The position numbers and the translations under genes are program-made. From positions 248,001-312,000 of the forward strand of contig JBBMRB010000001.1 of assembly GCA_038900335.1 (NCBI GenBank): DNA of 64,000 nt. Reading direction: 5' to 3'. Each line of letters begins with the position of its first letter. Within the stretch, counting starts at the first letter, position 1. The notes under the pieces are model-generated. The model did not search any database and had not been told where the DNA came from. It was given only the letters and a program-made list of their open reading frames with translations. The stretch comes from Rs1 sp038900335. GTDB taxonomy: Bacteria > Pseudomonadota > Gammaproteobacteria > Pseudomonadales > Balneatricaceae. Below, in pieces: positions 63,532 to 64,000 of this stretch.

Positions 63532-64000
63532 TTAAGCCAGCTCTCGCTCCAGTACTCTAATTCGTGATAGCAACTCATCCCTATCAACGTAACAACCTTG
63601 TAGGTGCCTGTGACCTTGCTCAAGACTAAATGCATTGCGTGAATGCAGTACTCGACGATTATCAAAAACCAGTAGATCACCAGCATTCAGGCGATGAAAA
63701 AATTGGAAGCGCTCCTGCCTTGCCAATAGCATAAAACGACGATAGCCTGCGTAAATAGCCTGCATTTTATCCGCGGCTATAGCAATGGGTCCACGTAAGA
63801 AATTAGCTAAGCGAACCTCTACCACCTCGCCTTGATTATTGACAGAAATGGCTGGGCTATCAAAGCGATAATCTGAAGCTTTATCTTTGTTATAAAACGA
63901 CATTGATAAAGTCGTTAGTGCAATAAAATCATCGGGATAGTTTTCGCGAATATACTGCGCTATTTTAAAGCCATCGACTAAAATGGATTCCCCGCCTTGA
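63532..64000 (-). CDS. Gamma-butyrobetaine hydroxylase-like Fe(II)/2-oxoglutarate dioxygenase, C-terminal part
   Basis: Partial: the frame is open through the right edge of the window (GGESILVDGFKIAQYIRENYP continues past the ATG at 63903, which is internal). Family marks: GGES start of the core, NNQGEVVEVRLANFLRGP, YRRFMLLA, AGDLLVFDNRRVLHSRNAF with the distal metal His in LHSR, and HLQGCYVDRDELLSRIRVLER. This is the TauD-fold family that hydroxylates gamma-butyrobetaine to carnitine. At least the N-terminal half, with the proximal His and Asp ligands, is off the window. Confidence 0.88.
   Translation of the reverse strand, partial: QGGESILVDGFKIAQYIRENYPDDFIALTTLSMSFYNKDKASDYRFDSPAISVNNQGEVVEVRLANFLRGPIAIAADKMQAIYAGYRRFMLLARQERFQFFHRLNAGDLLVFDNRRVLHSRNAFSLEQGHRHLQGCYVDRDELLSRIRVLERELA

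Overview
The window reads as chromosomal DNA of a marine, low-GC gammaproteobacterium (Oceanospirillales or Alteromonadales-like). This is suggested by the mix of rlmF, purU, fghA, ybaK and a CrbS/CrbR-type pair, by TRAP and Liv-type uptake systems, and by a mmsR/mmsA valine cluster. The genus cannot be fixed from sequence alone. No rRNA, tRNA or CRISPR array was seen.

Layout. 1-1.4 kb: end of a TRAP transporter operon (DctM tail, Tat-exported DctP). 1.6-4.4 kb: DUF3307 membrane protein plus SatD-family regulator with a palindrome cluster upstream, a small orphan ORF, a VOC protein and the wreck of a luciferase-like oxidoreductase gene. 4.4-10.4 kb: valine/3-hydroxyisobutyrate degradation (mmsR divergent from mmsA, acyl-CoA dehydrogenase, HIBYL-CoA hydrolase, mmsB). 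10.5-15.5 kb: SMP-30-like secreted protein, HTH regulator, and a LysR/GST/MDR-oxidoreductase group. 15.6-20 kb: an accessory patch that looks like an integron cassette cluster without integrase (DUF3291, GNAT, HEPN-like protein, 5'-nucleotidase; attC-like sites in front of cassette genes), interrupted by a frameshifted RAYT/Y1 transposase with flanking repeat motifs. 20.5-25.4 kb: prpE, an EF-hand-rich protein and a solitary tyrosine recombinase.

25.5-34.4 kb is one long minus-strand operon: a Liv-type ABC importer (LivG, LivH, LivM, binding protein, LivF) interleaved with two acyl-CoA ligases and a PaaI-type thioesterase, suggesting uptake and CoA activation of an unidentified carboxylic acid. 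34.9-39.1 kb holds a convergent CrbS/CrbR-like symporter-kinase and LuxR-type response regulator. A 1.4 kb non-coding stretch follows, then a 43-residue membrane peptide, a parvulin, a SitABCD/YfeABCD-like Mn/Fe importer, ybaK, fghA, rlmF, a TRIC/YadS channel, a chemoreceptor and purU.

52.1-62.0 kb is the most striking region: a complete stressosome module (triple-PAS RsbR, RsbS, RsbT, RsbX) runs directly into a hybrid histidine kinase whose N-terminus looks like a worn-out RsbT-type ATPase, then a REC-HD-GYP phosphodiesterase. Facing it is a pair encoding a periplasmic binding protein and a membrane GGDEF-EAL protein. Together these suggest stress or redox sensing wired to c-di-GMP, with no sigma-B type output gene in view. 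The window ends with a GlxA-type regulator and the C-terminal part of a gamma-butyrobetaine-hydroxylase-like dioxygenase.
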